From the NCBI RefSeq assembly GCF_022012305.1, contig NZ_JAKLTM010000004.1, positions 558,001-622,000 of the forward strand: a stretch of DNA of 64,000 nucleotides, given 5' to 3'. Position numbers and translations under genes: made by a program. Below are positions 11,439-20,041 of the stretch, in pieces. The DNA is from Ramlibacter paludis (lineage in GTDB: Bacteria; Pseudomonadota; Gammaproteobacteria; Burkholderiales; Burkholderiaceae_C). The notes below the pieces were generated by a model. That model did not search any database. It saw nothing but the letters and a program-made list of their open reading frames with translations, and was not told the origin of the DNA. Numbering within the stretch: the first letter of the stretch is position 1; every line of letters begins with the position of its first letter.

Positions 11439-11900
11439 CTACTGCAGCTTGCGCTCCGGACGCTGCAGCAGCGCGTCGAGCGTGCCCACCAGTTCGGCCA
11501 GGTCCGGCTCGGTCAGGTAGGCGTCGGCCCCGGCGGCGCGGCCCGCCTTGCGGTACGGCTCCTCCACCAGCACGGACGACACCTGCACGATCGGCAACGC
11601 CGGGTGGGCCCGCCGCATGCGCTCGCACAAGGCGAAGCCGTCCATGTCGGGCAGGTACACGTCCAGCACCGCGGCGGAGCAGGCGGGCGTGGCGAGCGCA
11701 TCGGCCGCATGCGCGGCCTCCACCACCAGGAAGCCGGCCGCCTGCAGCCCGCGGCTGATGGCATAGCGCTTGGACGCGTTGTCGTCCACCACCAGCACGG
11801 TGAAGTTGCGCCTTTGCGCCGAGAACAAGGGATGGTCGCCGGCGCCCGCGGGCGGGTCGGCGGCGGAAGCGCGATCGGGCAACAGGTACAACAAAGGCAT
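11439..11900 (-). CDS. Single-domain response regulator (receiver only)
   Basis: This 153-residue protein has a 32-residue N-terminal tail and one CheY-like receiver: acidic pair in VLVVDDN, phospho-Asp in AVLDVYLPDMDG and hydroxyl residue in QVSSV. The position of the near-invariant Lys reads ADAYLTEPDL, so Glu replaces the usual Lys of the K-P motif. That should alter phosphorylation-driven switching. There is no output domain, so it must act by protein contact or as a phosphate sink. It may take phosphate from one of the kinases at 3890, 5888 or 7625, which have no other receiver partner close by; that pairing is an inference. Confidence 0.88.
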   Translation of the reverse strand: MPLLYLLPDRASAADPPAGAGDHPLFSAQRRNFTVLVVDDNASKRYAISRGLQAAGFLVVEAAHAADALATPACSAAVLDVYLPDMDGFALCERMRRAHPALPIVQVSSVLVEEPYRKAGRAAGADAYLTEPDLAELVGTLDALLQRPERKLQ

Positions 11901-11964
11901 GGCGTCAGTGTCCCACGCTCGACAGCCAAGGTTCAGGCGCGGATGGCCCAGGACCCTGTAGGCC

Positions 11965-12687
11965 TCAACGCACAGCGGCCCACAGCAGGGACACGCCCGA
12001 CACCGCCATCAAGCCATCGATAAGGTGCCGATAAGCAGGCGCGGAAAGGCGCAGCACGACGAACCGGCCGACGAAGGATCCCGCCATCAGCGTGGCGCCC
12101 ACGCCGAGCCCGCGCGCCGCGACCTCCAGCGACAGCGCGCCGAAAGCCTGGAAGGTCGCGACCTTGGCCGCGTACATGCCGATCGAGGAAGCCGCCTCGG
12201 TGCCCAGGAAGGCGCCGCGCTCGAGGCCGTAGAACGTGAACAGCGGCACCGTCAGCGGACCGGTCGAAGCGACGATCCCCGTCAGCACGCCCAGCGGCGC
12301 GCCGAGCAGCATGAGGTGCGTGGCGGAGATCCGGAACTCGCGCCGCGCCAGCCAGCGCCGCACCGGGATCAGGGACAGGAAGAACGTTCCGAGCGCGGTC
12401 TCGGCGACCCCCGGCGGAATCGTGAGCAGCAGGCGCGCGCCGATCATCGCGCCCGGCACCGCCGTCACGCAGAAGGCGGCGCAGGCGCGCCAGTCGATCT
12501 CGCGCCGCCAGGCCAGCACGCGGCCCAGGTTGCCCATGATCGCCGCGATCGCCATGATCGGGATCGCCTGCCGCGGGCCGAACATCACGACCAGGACGGG
12601 CATCATCACCAGCGAGGAGCCGGTGCCGACAATGCCCCCGAGCGTGCCCGCGAACAAACCGCAGACGAGCAGGAGGAGGAAATCCAT
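11965..12687 (-). CDS. TauE/SafE-type anion exporter
   Basis: This 240-residue polytopic inner-membrane protein of the sulfite exporter TauE/SafE family has about seven to eight hydrophobic helices in two homologous halves. The first half carries GGIVGTGSSLVMMPVL and the second carries GVLTGIVASTGPLTVPLF, the paired Gly-rich re-entrant motifs of this family. Members move sulfite, sulfoacetate or other organosulfur anions; the substrate here is unknown. It begins at ATG 12687, with 66 bp to the upstream OmpA-family stop. No sulfur-metabolism gene is adjacent. Confidence 0.9.
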   Translation of the reverse strand: MDFLLLLVCGLFAGTLGGIVGTGSSLVMMPVLVVMFGPRQAIPIMAIAAIMGNLGRVLAWRREIDWRACAAFCVTAVPGAMIGARLLLTIPPGVAETALGTFFLSLIPVRRWLARREFRISATHLMLLGAPLGVLTGIVASTGPLTVPLFTFYGLERGAFLGTEAASSIGMYAAKVATFQAFGALSLEVAARGLGVGATLMAGSFVGRFVVLRLSAPAYRHLIDGLMAVSGVSLLWAAVR

Positions 12688-12753
12688 CGAGGCAGTCTAG
12701 CAGCGGCACCGCTGCTGGATCTGCCACGAGTGGCCGACGATGATGGTGGTAGC

Positions 12754-13917
12754 TCAGGGCGAGCGCGAGCCCTCGACCTGCACATCGACGCGCCGATCCG
12801 GCTGCAGGCAGGCGACCAGCGCCGGGGTCGGCTGGTTGCCGCGGCAGTGCGCGGTGGACGGCAGGGGCTGGGTCTCGCCGGCGCCGCTGGTGACGATCTT
12901 GGCGGCGTTCAGGCCGGCGCGCGCCAGGTAGGCCGCCACGGCGGCGGCGCGGCGGCGCGACAGGTCGCCGTTGTACGCACTGGGGCCGAGGCGGTCGGTA
13001 TGGCCGATGACCCGGATGCTGTCGTAGGCGACACCGCGCATTTCACTCGCGAACGCGTCGAGCTCGCGGGTTCCCTGCGCACGGAGTTCCGAGCGATTGA
13101 AGTCGAACAGGGCGTCGGCGGAGAAGTGCACCGTGACCACGGGTGTCCGCGCGGCGGCAACCGGGGGCGGCGGCGGAGTCGGCGCAGGCGGCGGAGGCGG
13201 CGGCGGGGGCGGGCTGGGTGGCGCGACGTAAGCCGGCCGGGGCGCTGGCGCAGGCGCAGGTGCCGCGCCGAAACGGTAGACCACCCCCAGCGTCATGAGG
13301 TCGATGTCGCCGCGGTTGCCGACGCTGTCATGCACGCGGATGCGCTCGGCTTCGGCCCGCAGTTCCCAGGCTTCGGAGAGCCGCCAGGCCAGGCCCAGCC
13401 CGTACTCGAAGGCGGACTTGCGCTCGCTGGTGCTGGCGCCCGGATAAGGCATCACCACCGCCCCGGTGGAACTGAACGCTCCGCGTGCCCGCACGTAGGC
13501 GCCGCCGACGCGCCCCAGCAGCGAGAAGCGATCGGTGACCGGCAGGGTCCCGACCAGGTCGAGGTTGAGGCCCTGGAAGCGGACATCCCCGACCAGCGTC
13601 CCGGCCGGCGTGGTGGACGCGGTGAAACCCATCCGGCCCAGGTCGAAGTAGCCGCCCTCGACCGCGAAGTAGCGGTTCATCTGGTAGCCGCCGAACAGCT
13701 TGTAGCCGGTCTTGCGATCGCGCTCGTCGATGTTGTTGGTCAACAGGCTTTCATTGGCCAGGCCCTGGATGATGCGGTCCCGGTCGATGGTGGACGCGGC
13801 CTGCCCGATGCCGGCCCCCGCATACCAGCCCGTTCCCTGCGCCAGGCTGGGCGTGGCCAGCAATGCGCTGCCGGCCATGCAACCGAACGCGACGACGTTT
13901 CTGGAAATGATCGTCAT
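12754..13917 (-). CDS. OmpA family outer-membrane protein
   Basis: This 387-residue protein has a signal peptide (residues 1-26, ending SLAQ), an N-terminal eight-strand beta-barrel region (about 30-210, with GYKLFGGYQMNRYFAVE typical of OmpA/Ail-like barrels), a strongly proline-rich linker (about 215-255) and a C-terminal OmpA peptidoglycan-binding domain. That domain has FDFNRSEL, IRVIGHTDRLG and the SRRRAAAVAAYL helix. A Cys pair in the last 30 residues is common in betaproteobacterial OmpA proteins. The ATG at 13917 follows a GAAAG..AAAAG ribosome site. An in-frame codon 16 codons upstream would cut into the preceding gene end. It is 31 bp downstream of the ice-binding-like gene, so probably co-transcribed. 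Confidence 0.93.
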   Translation of the reverse strand: MTIISRNVVAFGCMAGSALLATPSLAQGTGWYAGAGIGQAASTIDRDRIIQGLANESLLTNNIDERDRKTGYKLFGGYQMNRYFAVEGGYFDLGRMGFTASTTPAGTLVGDVRFQGLNLDLVGTLPVTDRFSLLGRVGGAYVRARGAFSSTGAVVMPYPGASTSERKSAFEYGLGLAWRLSEAWELRAEAERIRVHDSVGNRGDIDLMTLGVVYRFGAAPAPAPAPRPAYVAPPSPPPPPPPPPAPTPPPPPVAAARTPVVTVHFSADALFDFNRSELRAQGTRELDAFASEMRGVAYDSIRVIGHTDRLGPSAYNGDLSRRRAAAVAAYLARAGLNAAKIVTSGAGETQPLPSTAHCRGNQPTPALVACLQPDRRVDVQVEGSRSP

Positions 13918-13948
13918 GACTTTTCTTTCATGGATGGAAGGCTGCGCA

Positions 13949-15898
13949 TCACGGCGCCGGCACATTGATCACGGTGTTCACGAGCGTCACCGAAGGACCG
14001 AGCGACAGCAGCCGGCCGTTGATCGTGGTCACCCCCAGCGCGCCTGCGGTCGAGACGGCCTGCCCCGCCTGGGAAATGATCGTGCCGACCATCGTCCCGC
14101 CGCCGCCTGCGTTGATGGTGGCGGCCGAGCCCACCTGCCAGAACACGTTCCTGGCCTGCGCGCCGTTGGTCAGGATCACGCTGCTCGGGAATGCCGCACC
14201 GGGGCCACCGACTGTCAGCGAGGTGGCCATCTGGAACACCCAGGTCGCATTCGCATTGCCGCCGGCGTCGAGCGTCAGGTCGCCGCCCTGGATGCGGAAC
14301 GTGCCCGCCGCGGCGGTGTACACGCCGGGCGCCAGCGTCAGGTTCGCCAGGTTGCCCGCTCCCGGATCGGGTCCGCCCGGGAGGGCCGTGAGCTGGTTGT
14401 AGGCGACCAGGGCGTCGGCGCGCGCCAGGGTGGCGACCGCCAGCGTCGCCGCCGTGCCCTCGCTCGGGCAGCTCGGCGTCGGCGACGGCGGCGCGGTATA
14501 GATCAGCCCGTTGACGGCGCCGATGTTCAGCGGCGTCTCCGTGTACGTGCAGCCCGGCCCGGCATCATGGAAGCCGGTTGCCGTGGTGGACACGCCCGTG
14601 GTGCCGATGTCACCGTTGATGACGGTGAGGATGCCCTGGTTGGTCATGCCGGCGGAGCCGCCGAACACGCCGAAGGGGGCCGCCGCGCCGAGCGGGAACG
14701 GCTGGATCACCGCGCAGCTCACGGCGTTGAAGGTCCAGGCGAAGTCGTTCACCAGGGTGTTGCCGGGCACCGCCAGGTCCTTCACGCCCGTGCTGCCGCC
14801 GCGCAGGGTCGCGGTGTGGAGGCCGGCCACGAGCGGGGTCAGCGGCGTGAAGGTCGCGATTCGCCCGGTGGCGGCATCCAGCGCCACGGACGCCGGCACC
14901 ACGCTGACGTTGCCCGGGCCGGTGACGGTGAAGTTCGCGGCCTGGATGGTGGACGGGTCCATGCGCAGGCCGGATGGCACTGCGAAAGTGGCGTTGATCG
15001 CGGCATTCAGGCAGACGTTGGCTGCGCCCGCCGCCGGATTGGTGCTCTGGACGGACACGTTGGCCGGCGGCAGCGCCGCCGCGGTGGTGAACGTCCACAC
15101 GTAGTTGCTCGCCGCGGGCAGCGGCGCCTGGTTGCCCGCAAGCGCGTTGCCGGCGAGGTCCTGGGCCCCCGTGGTGATGGTGGCCGTGTAGGTCGCCCCT
15201 GCCTGCAGCGGCGCCGCCGGGACAAAGGCCGCGGTGCGGCTGGCGGTGGCGTAGGTGACGCTGCCGGCCGGGGCCGTGCAGGGGGCGGCACAAGCCAGCG
15301 TGAACGTGCCGGCGCTCATGCTGGCGGGCGCCATGTCCTCGGAGAACGTGGCGGTCACGGCGGTGTTCGTCGGCACTCCCGGAGTCGGGCCCGGGACGGT
15401 GGTGGCGGGGGCGGTGAGCGTCACGCGCGGCCGGGTCGTGTCGGGGGCGGCGCCGGTCGTGAAGCGCCACACGTAAGGGCTGACGAGTGCCAGTCCGGTG
15501 GCGCTGCTGCGCGCGCCGGTGACGGTGGCGGTGTAGGTCGTCAGCGGAGCCAGCGTGGCACCGGCGGGCAGCACGTAGGTGGCGATGCGGCCCGAGGCAT
15601 CCAGGCTTGCCGAGCCGCCGGGGCTCACGCAGGGCGCTGCGCACGTCACCACGAAGGTGGCCGTGCCGCCCAGAGCTGCCATGGGCTCGCTGAACTGGGC
15701 GCTGATCACGGCGTTGTTGATGGCAACCCCCGTCGCGCCGTCCAGGGGAGCCGCCGCAATGACGGTGGGAGGTGCCGGCGGGGGACGGTCGAAGCCGAGG
15801 ATGGGGTCACGCCCACCTCCGCCGCCGCAGCCCGCGATCGTGGCCGCCAGCAGCAAGGCTGCCAACCGTGCGCCGAGGTACTTGGATCCGGTTTCCAT
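13949..15898 (-). CDS. Lipoprotein with three Ig-like domains and an ice-binding-like (DUF3494) domain
   Basis: This 649-residue surface lipoprotein has a signal peptide with lipobox ATIAGC (Cys near residue 25) followed by a poly-Gly stretch. Three bacterial Ig-like (Big_5/SbsA type) repeats occupy about 40-390, each opening with a P-A-x-G-A/T-x-V-type motif and ending in YVWRFTT, YVWTFTT or FAWTFNA. The C-terminal about 240 residues match the ice-binding/adhesin-like DUF3494 beta-helix: GNITV-like starts, LTLAPGVYTA, WVFQMATSL, ARNVFWQVGSAATI and GTIISQAG. Many such proteins act as adhesins rather than antifreeze proteins. The ATG at 15898 follows GGAAGGA. The following gene encodes an OmpA protein, so a surface-anchored pair is likely. 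Confidence 0.88.
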   Translation of the reverse strand: METGSKYLGARLAALLLAATIAGCGGGGGRDPILGFDRPPPAPPTVIAAAPLDGATGVAINNAVISAQFSEPMAALGGTATFVVTCAAPCVSPGGSASLDASGRIATYVLPAGATLAPLTTYTATVTGARSSATGLALVSPYVWRFTTGAAPDTTRPRVTLTAPATTVPGPTPGVPTNTAVTATFSEDMAPASMSAGTFTLACAAPCTAPAGSVTYATASRTAAFVPAAPLQAGATYTATITTGAQDLAGNALAGNQAPLPAASNYVWTFTTAAALPPANVSVQSTNPAAGAANVCLNAAINATFAVPSGLRMDPSTIQAANFTVTGPGNVSVVPASVALDAATGRIATFTPLTPLVAGLHTATLRGGSTGVKDLAVPGNTLVNDFAWTFNAVSCAVIQPFPLGAAAPFGVFGGSAGMTNQGILTVINGDIGTTGVSTTATGFHDAGPGCTYTETPLNIGAVNGLIYTAPPSPTPSCPSEGTAATLAVATLARADALVAYNQLTALPGGPDPGAGNLANLTLAPGVYTAAAGTFRIQGGDLTLDAGGNANATWVFQMATSLTVGGPGAAFPSSVILTNGAQARNVFWQVGSAATINAGGGGTMVGTIISQAGQAVSTAGALGVTTINGRLLSLGPSVTLVNTVINVPAP

Positions 15899-16170
15899 GT
15901 TGGTCCTTCCGAAACTTGCCTGCATCATTCCCAGGCGCGGCAGGACCGTCTGTACGCTAGGGTACATAGCGGCTTGTGCGGACCAACACGCGGACCCGGT
16001 GGCGAATCGCGGGCAGGCTGCCGCCGAGCATTCCTTTCACCATGAGCGCCGAGCGCATCCGCGCCGAAGTCGGCGCCTGCCCGGCCGTGGCTACCTGTCG
16101 CTTCTCGGTGGTGAACTCCAGCAGGGGAACTGCGTCAAGGAAGCAGCAGCCGCTCTGCTGGCCGGCCGGT

Positions 16171-16455
16171 CTACGGCGCTGGGCGGCGCCTCGCTGACCG
16201 TTCCTGGAGTTGCCGCAGCCACGGCGAAGCGGCCAGCGCTTCGAATACCGGCTTGAATTCGCGCGCGAGCTCGCCTCGGGCCAGCGGGGAAGCCACCGGC
16301 AACACCACGGTCAGGCCGAAGAGGGCCAGGCAGGACAAGTGCAGCACCATCGCCATGCCCTTGCGCGTGCGGCCGGCCGGCGGCGGCGCGGCCTTCCAGC
16401 GCGGGACCGGGGAATCGAGGGAATCAGCGGGAAGTGGACGGCGGCGCGGCTGCAT
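16171..16455 (-). CDS. Small hypothetical membrane protein
   Basis: This is a 94-residue frame with third-position GC bias consistent with coding. A basic, Pro-rich N-terminal part (about 1-34) precedes one hydrophobic segment (VLHLSCLALFGLTVVLPVA) and a short charged tail ending in RRRPAP. I do not recognise a family. The ATG at 16455 was preferred over a TTG eight codons upstream. The flanks are the promoter side of the ice-binding-like gene and the bactofilin gene. It could be a chance frame; the interval 15899-16170 shows nothing else I can name. Confidence 0.38.
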   Translation of the reverse strand: MQPRRRPLPADSLDSPVPRWKAAPPPAGRTRKGMAMVLHLSCLALFGLTVVLPVASPLARGELAREFKPVFEALAASPWLRQLQERSARRRPAP

Positions 16456-16560
16456 GGCGGCCGCGATTGTGCATGGCAAATGGTCGAGGTCGCCGGGGAA
16501 TGAGCGACAGGATGTATCCCGGCCCCGAGGTCCGGGCCGCCGCCGTCGGGCAAGTCGTGG

Positions 16561-16926
16561 CTAGGCCGGGATGGCGGCCGGCGCGAGAGGCCGCAGCTGG
16601 CCCGAAATCGTCGCGCCCTGGTGCATCTCCAGCGCGGCGTAATGGACGTCGCCCTGGATGCGGGCCTGCGGCTGCAATTCCAGCGATTCGCGGGCGTCGA
16701 CGGTCCCCTTGACCGTCCCGGCGATGATCACGCGATCGGCCACGATGCCGCCTTCGACCACGGCGCCCTCCGAGATGACCAGCAGGCTGCCTTCGGAATC
16801 CGCCTGGATGGGTCCGTACACCTCACCGTCGACCCGCATGCCTTGCCCGAACTTCAGCCCGCCGTCGATGCGCGTGCCCTGCGCGATAAGGGTCCTGATT
16901 TCCGCCTGGTCTTTCTTGCCGAACAT
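16561..16926 (-). CDS. Bactofilin
   Basis: This 121-residue bactofilin (DUF583) is a polymerising cytoskeletal protein that forms a right-handed triangular beta-helix at the inner membrane. A short N-terminal tail (MFGKK) is followed by regular hydrophobic repeats of about six residues per turn: TRIDGGLKF, MRVDGEVYGPI, LLVISEGAVVEGGI, VIIAGTVKGTVDA, LELQPQARIQGDV, LEMHQGATISGQL. The ATG at 16926 follows GAGGAG with a good spacing. The frame continues upstream without family likeness. Bactofilins often pair with M23 peptidases; none is present here. It probably helps position envelope or cell-shape proteins. Confidence 0.95.
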   Translation of the reverse strand: MFGKKDQAEIRTLIAQGTRIDGGLKFGQGMRVDGEVYGPIQADSEGSLLVISEGAVVEGGIVADRVIIAGTVKGTVDARESLELQPQARIQGDVHYAALEMHQGATISGQLRPLAPAAIPA

Positions 16927-17096
16927 GGTGCTCCTCGATCCTCGGTGAATGTGCATGAGAGGAGCGAGAGCATGCTGGCGAAGCGCAAGCCTGCGGGCGC
17001 GACAGAGGTGCGACTTCGTGTCGGACACCTGCCCGCCCGCGTAGGTCCAGGCGCCCTGTCCTGCGCCGTCGTCCCGGCTTCCCGCCCGGACGGTCG

Positions 17097-18767
17097 CTAC
17101 AGGATCTCGTCCGGCGCGAACGGCGCGATCACACGGGCGAGGATCTTCTGCAGCGTCGTCGCGCCAGGCTCGTCCGCCGCGTCGCCGAAGCCCGCCCCCG
17201 GGGGCGCCTGCCAGGCGAGCCGCTGGCCGCGCAGGACCACGCGGTACGAAGTCCGGTCCATCAGGCGCTGCACGGTTTCGGTGCCGGCCAGGGTGAACGA
17301 CGCGCTGCGGATGACGAGCGCGACTTCGCTGTTCTTCGCCTGCGAGCGCAGGTCCAGGTTCATCGACCCGATCACCGCGATGCGGCCGTCGATCATCACC
17401 GCCTTCGAGTGCAGGCTGGCGCGCGAGGCGCCGCTCGACGAGCCGGCGCCTATCGACCCCATGCCGCCGTGCGCGCCGATTCCCGTCGCCGGCACCGCTT
17501 CGCCCGCGCGCAATTCGTGCAGTTCGACCCCGGCTGCCAGCAGTTCCCTGCGATACCGCGCGTACCCCGCATGCGCAGCGGGCGCGTCGTTGGACGCGAG
17601 CGAATTCGTCAGGACCCGCACGCGCACGCCCCGCGCCGCGAGTTTCCGCAAGCGATCGGTGATCAGCGCGCCCGGAACGAAGTAGGGCGACACGATCAGG
17701 ACCTCGCGGCGCGCGCCGTCCACGAGATTCAGCAGGCCGTCGACGACGGTATCGCCGGCGTCCGCTTCGTCATCGTCGGGCGCGATCTTGCCCGGCTCGT
17801 CCGCCAGCAGGACGGAGGGCGACCACGTGAGCCGCACGGAGGGCAGGTCGAACGCGGGGCGTCCTTGCCGCGTGACGTCGACGCGCTCGATGCCGGGGAG
17901 AACCATGCCTGCGCCGATGGGCGCGGCAATGGGGGGCGGCGCGCCGGCTGGCTCCGCTTCGACGGGTGCTAGGCCCGGCTGCCGTGTCCGCCCGCGCTCC
18001 AGCCGGTCGAGTTCGTCCGGTCCGACGAGCGCCTGCATCGGATAGGCGAGTTCATCGTTCCAGAAGCGGTCGAAGCTCGCGGACATGTCGCGCACGATGC
18101 GGCCCGCCGCCAGCACGTCGAGGTCGATGAAGTTGCTGGTGGCATCGGCGCCGAAGTACGCGTCGCCCAGGTTGCGCCCGCCGGCGATCCCCATGGAGCC
18201 GTCCGCGAGGAACAGCTTGTTGTGCATGCGCTTGCCGATGCTGCCCTCGTCGAACAGGGAGCCGGCGAGATGGCCCAGCATGGACCCGCGCGTGCCCGTC
18301 ATCGGGTTGAACAGCCGGATCTCGACCCGCGGCTCGAGCGCCAGCCGCAGGACCTGCGCGTCCTTGCCGACCGTGTTGAAGTCGTCGAGCAGGATGCGCA
18401 CGCGCACGCCCCGGCGGGCGGCTCGCCCGAGCTCCTCGAGCAGGAGCTCGGTGCTGTGGTCGGCATGGATCGCGTAGTACTGCAGGTCCAGCGTGTGGCG
18501 GGCGGCACGGATCAGCGCGACGCGCGCGGCGTAGGCGGAGTCCACGTCGGCCAGCCACAGGAAGCCCGAATCGCTACGCGCATGCTCCGGTCGCAGCCGT
18601 TGCGCGACAAACTGCCCCATTTCCGTCTGCTCCGGCGCGGCCAGCGTGAAGGACGATGCGCGGTCGACGTTCGGCGGCAGGCTGGAACAGGCGGCCAGCA
18701 CGCCGGCGGCCACGATCGCGAGGATGCGGTGCAACAGCCGGCAAGGGCGCGGTGGCGGGAAATGCAT
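17097..18767 (-). CDS. Phospholipase D-family lipoprotein (cardiolipin synthase ClsC-like)
   Basis: This 556-residue protein has a lipoprotein signal (lipobox VLAACS, Cys near 27) and two HKD/PLD half-domains. The first motif is HNKLFLADGSMGIAGGRN, and the second is LHSKAVMIDG followed by AVIGSMNLDLRS. The LQYYAIHAD segment at the start of the first half fits the ClsC/YmdC-like cardiolipin synthase subgroup, which uses phosphatidylethanolamine as phosphatidyl donor with a partner protein in E. coli. Location outside the cytoplasm with a lipid anchor suits phospholipid transfer. No ymdB-like partner is adjacent. The gene begins at ATG 18767, close to a second transcription unit (Crp/Fnr) upstream on the same strand. 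Confidence 0.9.
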   Translation of the reverse strand: MHFPPPRPCRLLHRILAIVAAGVLAACSSLPPNVDRASSFTLAAPEQTEMGQFVAQRLRPEHARSDSGFLWLADVDSAYAARVALIRAARHTLDLQYYAIHADHSTELLLEELGRAARRGVRVRILLDDFNTVGKDAQVLRLALEPRVEIRLFNPMTGTRGSMLGHLAGSLFDEGSIGKRMHNKLFLADGSMGIAGGRNLGDAYFGADATSNFIDLDVLAAGRIVRDMSASFDRFWNDELAYPMQALVGPDELDRLERGRTRQPGLAPVEAEPAGAPPPIAAPIGAGMVLPGIERVDVTRQGRPAFDLPSVRLTWSPSVLLADEPGKIAPDDDEADAGDTVVDGLLNLVDGARREVLIVSPYFVPGALITDRLRKLAARGVRVRVLTNSLASNDAPAAHAGYARYRRELLAAGVELHELRAGEAVPATGIGAHGGMGSIGAGSSSGASRASLHSKAVMIDGRIAVIGSMNLDLRSQAKNSEVALVIRSASFTLAGTETVQRLMDRTSYRVVLRGQRLAWQAPPGAGFGDAADEPGATTLQKILARVIAPFAPDEIL

Positions 18768-18864
18768 GGGCCGCCGACTGTAGCGCCGGATTCGCGGCGC
18801 GACTGCCCGGTAGCGTACAGTCCCGCGCGCGCCGGCTACAGCGCCGGAGGGCCCCCGGTGAATT

Positions 18865-19653
18865 TCACCGGCACGGCAGGACGACCGTCGGGATGTCCTC
18901 GACGTACTTCATCACCTGCCTTTGCGGCAGGTAGTGCAGCAGGAGGTCGGTTTCCTTCTTCACCACGGCGTAGCACTCGCAGCTCATGGCTTCGAGCCGC
19001 CCGCGGTCGAGCACGGTGATCAGGCCGCGGTCGTAGGAGATCACGCCCAGCTGCTCGAGCTTGGAAGCGGAACTGCTCACGCCGGAGCGTCGCACGCCGA
19101 GCATGTTGCTGATGAACTCCTGCGTCATGGTGAGCCGGTTTCCGGACAGCCGGTCCATCGACAGCAGCAGCCAGCGGCACAGCTGCTGGTCGATGGTGTG
19201 GTGGCGGTTGCAGACGGCCGTCTGCGCGACCTGCGTGATGAGTGCCTGGGTGTAGCGCAGCATGAGCTGGAGCAACTCGCCGTGGCGGTTGAATTCCTCG
19301 CGCACGCGCGCCTGCGGGAGTCGGTAGGCGTGGCCCGCGCTTTGCACGATGGAGCGGGACGGCGTGCTCTCGCCGCCCATGTAGAGCGTGATTCCCAGCA
19401 AACCCTCGTTGCCGACCACCGAGATCGCGGTGGACGCACCGTTCTCCATCAGGTACTGCATGGAGATGATCGAGTCGGTGGGGAAGTAGACGTGCCGCAT
19501 GGGCCGCCCGCCCTCGTACATCAGGGCCCGCAAGGGCAGTTCCGCCAGTTCGAGATGGGGAAACAGGCGGCTTTGGACAGCAGGCGACAGGGCCGCGAGG
19601 AGGTGGTTGGCCGTGGGCCCGGGGTCGTGCCCGTGTGCGGATGGATTCGTGAT
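18865..19653 (-). CDS. Crp/Fnr-family transcriptional regulator (probable non-ATG start)
   Basis: This regulator has an N-terminal cyclic-nucleotide-binding-like beta roll (GGRPMRHVYFPTDSIIS, GNEGLLGITLYMGG) and a C-terminal winged helix (MTQEFISNMLGVRRSGVSSSASKL). It lacks the N-terminal cysteine cluster of oxygen-sensing FNR and clear cAMP contacts, so its signal is unknown. The first ATG/GTG/TTG in frame is a TTG at 19533, but family-like sequence continues upstream (LLAALSPAVQSRLFPHLELAELP) to a stop just beyond 19660. The best match to family N-termini begins at ATC 19653 (reading x-TNPSAH), with AGGA 10 bp before it. The start is therefore either a rare ATC or a base change or sequence error. 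Confidence 0.85.
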   Translation of the reverse strand: MTNPSAHGHDPGPTANHLLAALSPAVQSRLFPHLELAELPLRALMYEGGRPMRHVYFPTDSIISMQYLMENGASTAISVVGNEGLLGITLYMGGESTPSRSIVQSAGHAYRLPQARVREEFNRHGELLQLMLRYTQALITQVAQTAVCNRHHTIDQQLCRWLLLSMDRLSGNRLTMTQEFISNMLGVRRSGVSSSASKLEQLGVISYDRGLITVLDRGRLEAMSCECYAVVKKETDLLLHYLPQRQVMKYVEDIPTVVLPCR

Positions 19654-19730
19654 GGTGGATCGATCCTATGCCTCTCCCCATTGCTGAGCTGTAGGAGAGC
19701 ACCGGGTTCGGATCCCGGGGCGGCCTTCGC

Positions 19731-20015
19731 TCACTCCCCGGTTGCGTCCCCGCCGCCGAACAGGTCGCCGAGCTTCTTCGCCGCGCCGGGATCGGCGCTC
19801 GACGTCATCGGCCGGCCCTTGGGATATTCCTCCGCGATGCGGTCTTCCCAGTAGGTCGCGGGATTGGGCGCGGCGCACAGGCGGCGGAACACTTCCTGCG
19901 GCACGTGCTTGTACGCCAGCACCGACTTGTTCTCCCAATGCAGGTCGAGCTGGCGCGAGGCCGGGTCGTAGTCGGCCTTGCGGATGCGGCCGCTGGTGAA
20001 GGTCTTGGTGGGCAT
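19731..20015 (-). CDS. KTSC domain-containing protein
   Basis: This 94-residue protein carries a KTSC-type domain (residues about 10-60), which normally follows lysyl-tRNA synthetase or stands alone and is of unknown role. Visible core: a short strand with DYDPASRQLDLHW, the YKHVPQEVFRRL helix and an APNPATYWEDRI segment close to the family pattern. In this copy the eponymous K-T-S-C residues are not preserved as such. A C-terminal acidic/Gly tail follows (about 70-94). It is divergent from the beta-lactamase gene across 26 bp, so the two promoters must overlap. Confidence 0.82.
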   Translation of the reverse strand: MPTKTFTSGRIRKADYDPASRQLDLHWENKSVLAYKHVPQEVFRRLCAAPNPATYWEDRIAEEYPKGRPMTSSADPGAAKKLGDLFGGGDATGE

Positions 20016-20041
20016 GGGGACAGTCTAGTATCGTCGGGGCC

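Noticed and set aside
12025-13968. A 647-codon plus-strand frame over tauE and ompA
   Set aside because: Composition is shadow-like and it contradicts two well-supported genes on the minus strand.
18865-19653. This Crp/Fnr protein as the oxygen sensor acting on the boxes at 28264-37096
   Set aside because: It lacks the N-terminal cysteine cluster needed for an oxygen-labile iron-sulfur centre, so the true FNR is probably elsewhere.
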